From Lachnospiraceae bacterium (GTDB lineage Bacteria; Bacillota; Clostridia; Lachnospirales; Lachnospiraceae), in contig JAAUZJ010000009.1 of the NCBI GenBank assembly GCA_014804695.1, forward strand, positions 21,308 to 85,307: 64,000 bases of DNA, read 5' to 3'. Position 1 is the stretch's first letter, and every line of letters begins with the position of its first letter. Below are positions 61,454-64,000 of this stretch, in pieces. Position numbers and translations under genes: made by a program. The notes beneath the pieces are model-generated. The model saw nothing but the letters and a program-made list of their open reading frames with translations. It made no database searches and was not told where the DNA came from.

Positions 61454-63202
61454 ATGAAGGCAGAAAGTATTTACAGAGACGTAACAATGAAACAGATAAG
61501 TGAACAGGATATCGGAAGAGAACTTAAGGTGGCCGGCTGGGTAGAAAATATCAGGGATCATGGCGGTGTATCGTTTATAGATTTGCGCGATATGTACGGC
61601 GTTTTGCAGGTTGTTATGCGCGATACATCCCTATTGGATGGAATTTCCAAAGAAATGTGCATTTCCATAGAAGGACTTATTGAAAAGCGTGATGAGGAAA
61701 CTTACAATCCCAAGATTCCTACCGGGACGATTGAACTTGAGGCACATAAGGTAGATATTCTTGGAAAAGTATATAAGCAGCTTCCGTTTGAAGTAATGAC
61801 TTCTAAAGAAACAAGAGAAGATGTGCGTTTAAAATACCGCTATCTGGATTTGAGAAATAAAAAAGTAAAAGACAATATCATTTTCCGCTCTCAGGTAATA
61901 AGTTTTCTTCGCGAAAAAATGACGGAACTGGGATTTTTGGAAGTCCAGACTCCTATTTTATGCGCATCATCACCGGAAGGCGCAAGAGATTATATCGTAC
62001 CTTCCAGAAAATATAAAGGAAAGTTTTATGCCCTGCCACAGGCACCGCAGCAGTATAAACAGCTTCTTATGGTGTCAGGCTTCGATAAATACTTCCAGAT
62101 CGCGCCATGCTTTCGTGACGAGGACGCCCGCGCGGACCGTTCTCCGGGTGAGTTTTATCAGTTGGACTTTGAGATGAGCTTTGCAACTCAGGAAGATGTT
62201 TTTCGTGTAGGAGAAGAAGTGCTTAGCTCAGCTTTTGAGAAATTTGCTCCCGAAGGGTATGAGGTAACAAAAGCTCCGTATCCTGTAATCAGTTACAAAC
62301 AGTCAATGTTAGAATTCGGTACGGATAAACCCGATTTAAGAAATCCGCTGCGCATTATCGACTTAACAGACTTTTTCCAGAAGTGCGAGTTTAAGCCTTT
62401 CCATAAAAGGACAGTCAGGGCGATAAAAGTGCACGCTGATATGTCTAAAGGCTTCCATGAAAAGCTGCTTAAATTTGCCACCGATATGGGTATGGGCGGC
62501 CTCGGATATCTGGAAGTAGCAGAAGATATGTCCTATAAAGGCCCTATAGACAAATTTATTCCGGACGAGCTTAAGAAAGAGCTGGCAGACCTTGGCGGAC
62601 TCTCAGTAGGCGATACGATTTTCTTCATTGCAGATAAAGAGGAACGTGCCGCATACTATGCCGGACAGCTTCGTACCGAACTTGGAAACAAACTTGACTT
62701 AATAGAAAAGAATGCCTACCGTTTCTGCTATGTAAATGATTTTCCTATGTTTGAGTTAGATGCTGATACTAAGCAGATAGGTTTTACCCATAACCCATTC
62801 TCCATGCCACAAGGCGGGTTGGAAGCATTAAACACAATGGATCCGCTTGATATCCTGGCATATCAGTATGATATAGTATGTAACGGTGTGGAACTTTCCT
62901 CCGGTGCAGTCCGTAACCATGATATGGAAGTTATGGTAAAAGCATTTGAGATTGCAGGCTATGATGAGGAAACCCTGAAAAATAAATTCGGCGCCCTCTA
63001 CAATGCCTTCCAGTTTGGCGCACCGCCGCACGCAGGCATGGCGCCGGGCATAGATCGTATGATAATGCTGCTTCGTAATGAAGAAAATATAAGAGAAGTA
63101 ATTGCATTCCCGATGAGCGGCAGCGCACAGGATCTGATGTGCGGGGCACCGAATGATGTGACGGAGCAGCAGCTTAGGGAAGTGCATATTAAGATACGAT
63201 AG
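61454..63202 (+). CDS. aspS: Aspartyl-tRNA synthetase, bacterial type
   Basis: A 582-residue class II synthetase. It has an OB-fold anticodon domain (VAGWVENIRDHGGVSFIDLRDMYGVLQVV), motif 2 (FRDEDARADRSPGEFYQLDFEMSF), a GAD insert, and motif 3 (GIDRMIMLL). The ATG at 61454 eight bases after AAAGGG is preferred to the tracked GTG. The T-box in front shows control by tRNA charging. The nearby gatC suggests it may also serve tRNA-Asn charging, but discrimination cannot be read with confidence. Confidence 0.95.
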   Translation: MKAESIYRDVTMKQISEQDIGRELKVAGWVENIRDHGGVSFIDLRDMYGVLQVVMRDTSLLDGISKEMCISIEGLIEKRDEETYNPKIPTGTIELEAHKVDILGKVYKQLPFEVMTSKETREDVRLKYRYLDLRNKKVKDNIIFRSQVISFLREKMTELGFLEVQTPILCASSPEGARDYIVPSRKYKGKFYALPQAPQQYKQLLMVSGFDKYFQIAPCFRDEDARADRSPGEFYQLDFEMSFATQEDVFRVGEEVLSSAFEKFAPEGYEVTKAPYPVISYKQSMLEFGTDKPDLRNPLRIIDLTDFFQKCEFKPFHKRTVRAIKVHADMSKGFHEKLLKFATDMGMGGLGYLEVAEDMSYKGPIDKFIPDELKKELADLGGLSVGDTIFFIADKEERAAYYAGQLRTELGNKLDLIEKNAYRFCYVNDFPMFELDADTKQIGFTHNPFSMPQGGLEALNTMDPLDILAYQYDIVCNGVELSSGAVRNHDMEVMVKAFEIAGYDEETLKNKFGALYNAFQFGAPPHAGMAPGIDRMIMLLRNEENIREVIAFPMSGSAQDLMCGAPNDVTEQQLREVHIKIR

Positions 63203-63224
63203 TTGGTGCTGTGGATGGCTGGGG

Positions 63225-63433
63225 GCCTCCGGGAGTGGCGGGCGGGGAAAATGGTTACCGCTTGGCGGGCGCGCTCTCGCTCCGTTAAAAACGCAGCGGT
63301 ACTAAGGATTTGTCAAAAGTCACCATTGACAAATAAATTTGCCACTGGTGACCTCCGCCAAATCCAAGTGCCGGCGTTTTTAAAGGGCCCGCCAAGCGGA
63401 AATCCATTTCCCCCACCCGCCACTCCCGGAGGC
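63225..63433. repeat. GC-rich palindromic repeat of about 209 bp
   Basis: GCCTCCGGGAGTGGCGGGCG at the left is matched by the inverse ending GCCACTCCCGGAGGC at the right. Inner arms ACCGCTTGGCGGGC/GCCCGCCAAGCGG, TTAAAAACGC/GCGTTTTTAA and GTCACCA/TGGTGAC continue the pairing to the centre. Base composition is far more GC-rich than its surroundings. The ORF of 121 codons over it is not a gene. Confidence 0.85.
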
Positions 63434-63568
63434 ATCGACAGTCACCACGGGGGTTGGATGGATAGACTAGATTGGATGATTGCGAAATTATTGACCAAAT
63501 TCAAGTTATTGAAAAAGGAGTTTTGTAAATGTTTAGTAGTTGCATTGTATTTAGAAAGGAGAATTTAG

Positions 63569-63862
63569 ATGGCTAATGTTATAAGCGATGAAACTATAGA
63601 GTATGTCGGTATTTTGGCTAAGCTGGAGCTCTCGGAATCAGAGAAAGAGCAAGCAAAAAAGGATATGGGTAGGATGCTTGATTATATAGATAAGCTCGGA
63701 GAATTGGATACTGAGAATGTGGAGCCAATGTCTCATATATTTCCTATACAGAATGTATTCAGAGAAGACGTGGTAACAAATTCCGATACACGAGAGGCCC
63801 TGTTATCTAACGCACCGGAACAAAAGGATGATATGTTCATGGTGCCAAGAACCTTTGAATAA
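63569..63862 (+). CDS. gatC: Asp-tRNA(Asn)/Glu-tRNA(Gln) amidotransferase subunit C
   Basis: A 97-residue protein. [52 protein letters not shown] and the end [33 protein letters not shown] are the GatC pattern. It holds GatA and GatB together in the enzyme that amidates misacylated tRNA. gatA and gatB presumably lie beyond the right edge. Copies of the GC-rich palindrome lie on both sides. Confidence 0.93.
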   Translation: MANVISDETIEYVGILAKLELSESEKEQAKKDMGRMLDYIDKLGELDTENVEPMSHIFPIQNVFREDVVTNSDTREALLSNAPEQKDDMFMVPRTFE

Positions 63863-63896
63863 GAATATATAACTAATTTAAGAAAGTCCGAGGTGT

Positions 63897-64000
63897 GCAA
63901 GGCGGCAGGCGGGTAGGGCGGGGGTGTGAGGAGGGGCGGCAGGGGAAAAGGATTTCCGCTTGCAGGGCCCTCTAAAAACGCCGGCACTTGGATTTGTCTT
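63897..64000. repeat. Second copy of the GC-rich palindrome, cut by the window edge
   Basis: GGATTTCCGCTTG, AGGGCCCTCTAAAAACGCC and GGCACTTGGATTTG match the inverse of 63341-63410. Only the left half is in the window. Confidence 0.75.

Noticed and set aside
63203-63568. A 121-codon ORF between aspS and gatC
   Set aside because: It runs straight through the GC-rich palindrome, has no ribosome site and gives a Pro/Gly/Arg-rich sequence with no recognisable pattern.

Overview
The window looks like a chromosomal piece of an anaerobic, butyrate-forming member of the Clostridia, most likely Lachnospiraceae. The DNA is AT-rich, most genes start behind an AGGAG-type ribosome binding site, and most lie on the + strand. 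Lineage and lifestyle markers are phosphate butyryltransferase plus butyrate kinase, an [FeFe] hydrogenase, the LL-diaminopimelate aminotransferase route to lysine and peptidoglycan, a prfB gene with programmed frameshift after secA, a T-box leader on aspS, and gatC, which points to tRNA-dependent amidation. A GH20 hexosaminidase and a pectinesterase-family protein suggest a gut or rumen habitat.

Layout. 1-5 kb: a PadR regulator (cut by the edge) divergent from a MATE exporter, membrane proteins, and an AbiE type IV toxin-antitoxin pair. 5-11.5 kb: an accessory run of four GNAT acetyltransferases, a Nudix hydrolase, a lipoprotein, membrane proteins, a flavin reductase and an AraC/GyrI-type regulator. 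11.5-14.5 kb: a radical SAM protein of the spore-photoproduct-lyase type ending in a sliding-clamp motif, and a TetR-MATE pair. 14.6-19.4 kb: a compact acyl-transfer operon (SCP2 protein, alpha/beta hydrolase, condensation-type acyltransferase, acyl carrier protein, acyl-adenylating ligase) facing the TetR gene across shared operators. 19.5-27.1 kb: pectinesterase, OGG1-like glycosylase, RecQ, then a GltD-type flavoprotein overlapping an [FeFe] hydrogenase. 27-39.7 kb: glycosyltransferase, MFS/MarR pair, HisC, GH20 enzyme, Hsp33, NAD synthetase. 40-43 kb: glutamine synthetase with an ANTAR regulator, and an orphan antitoxin with a broken toxin. 43-47 kb: a polysaccharide deacetylase lipoprotein and the ptb/buk pair. 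47-51 kb: secA-prfB. 51-54 kb: minus-strand membrane and metalloprotease-like genes and an Rpn-family nuclease. 54.6-56.7 kb: dapF-dapL. 56.9-60.4 kb: ECF sigma, its probable anti-sigma, and a VWA lipoprotein. 61-64 kb: T-box, aspS, gatC.

Two patterns not explained by genes stand out. First, the palindrome TGACA-N4-TGTCA occurs 21 times as an exact match between 8.7 and 55.1 kb, where well under one is expected by chance. It sits in two reading frames and in intergenic DNA, so it looks selected as DNA. Second, a family of nested hairpins with a fixed core (CGAACCGCGGGAGCGAA) and variable but self-complementary arms occurs seven times between genes. Related outer arms also appear alone or around a different core. 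A third, GC-rich palindrome of about 209 bp lies upstream of gatC and recurs at the right edge.

All assignments are from reading the sequence; no database search was possible.
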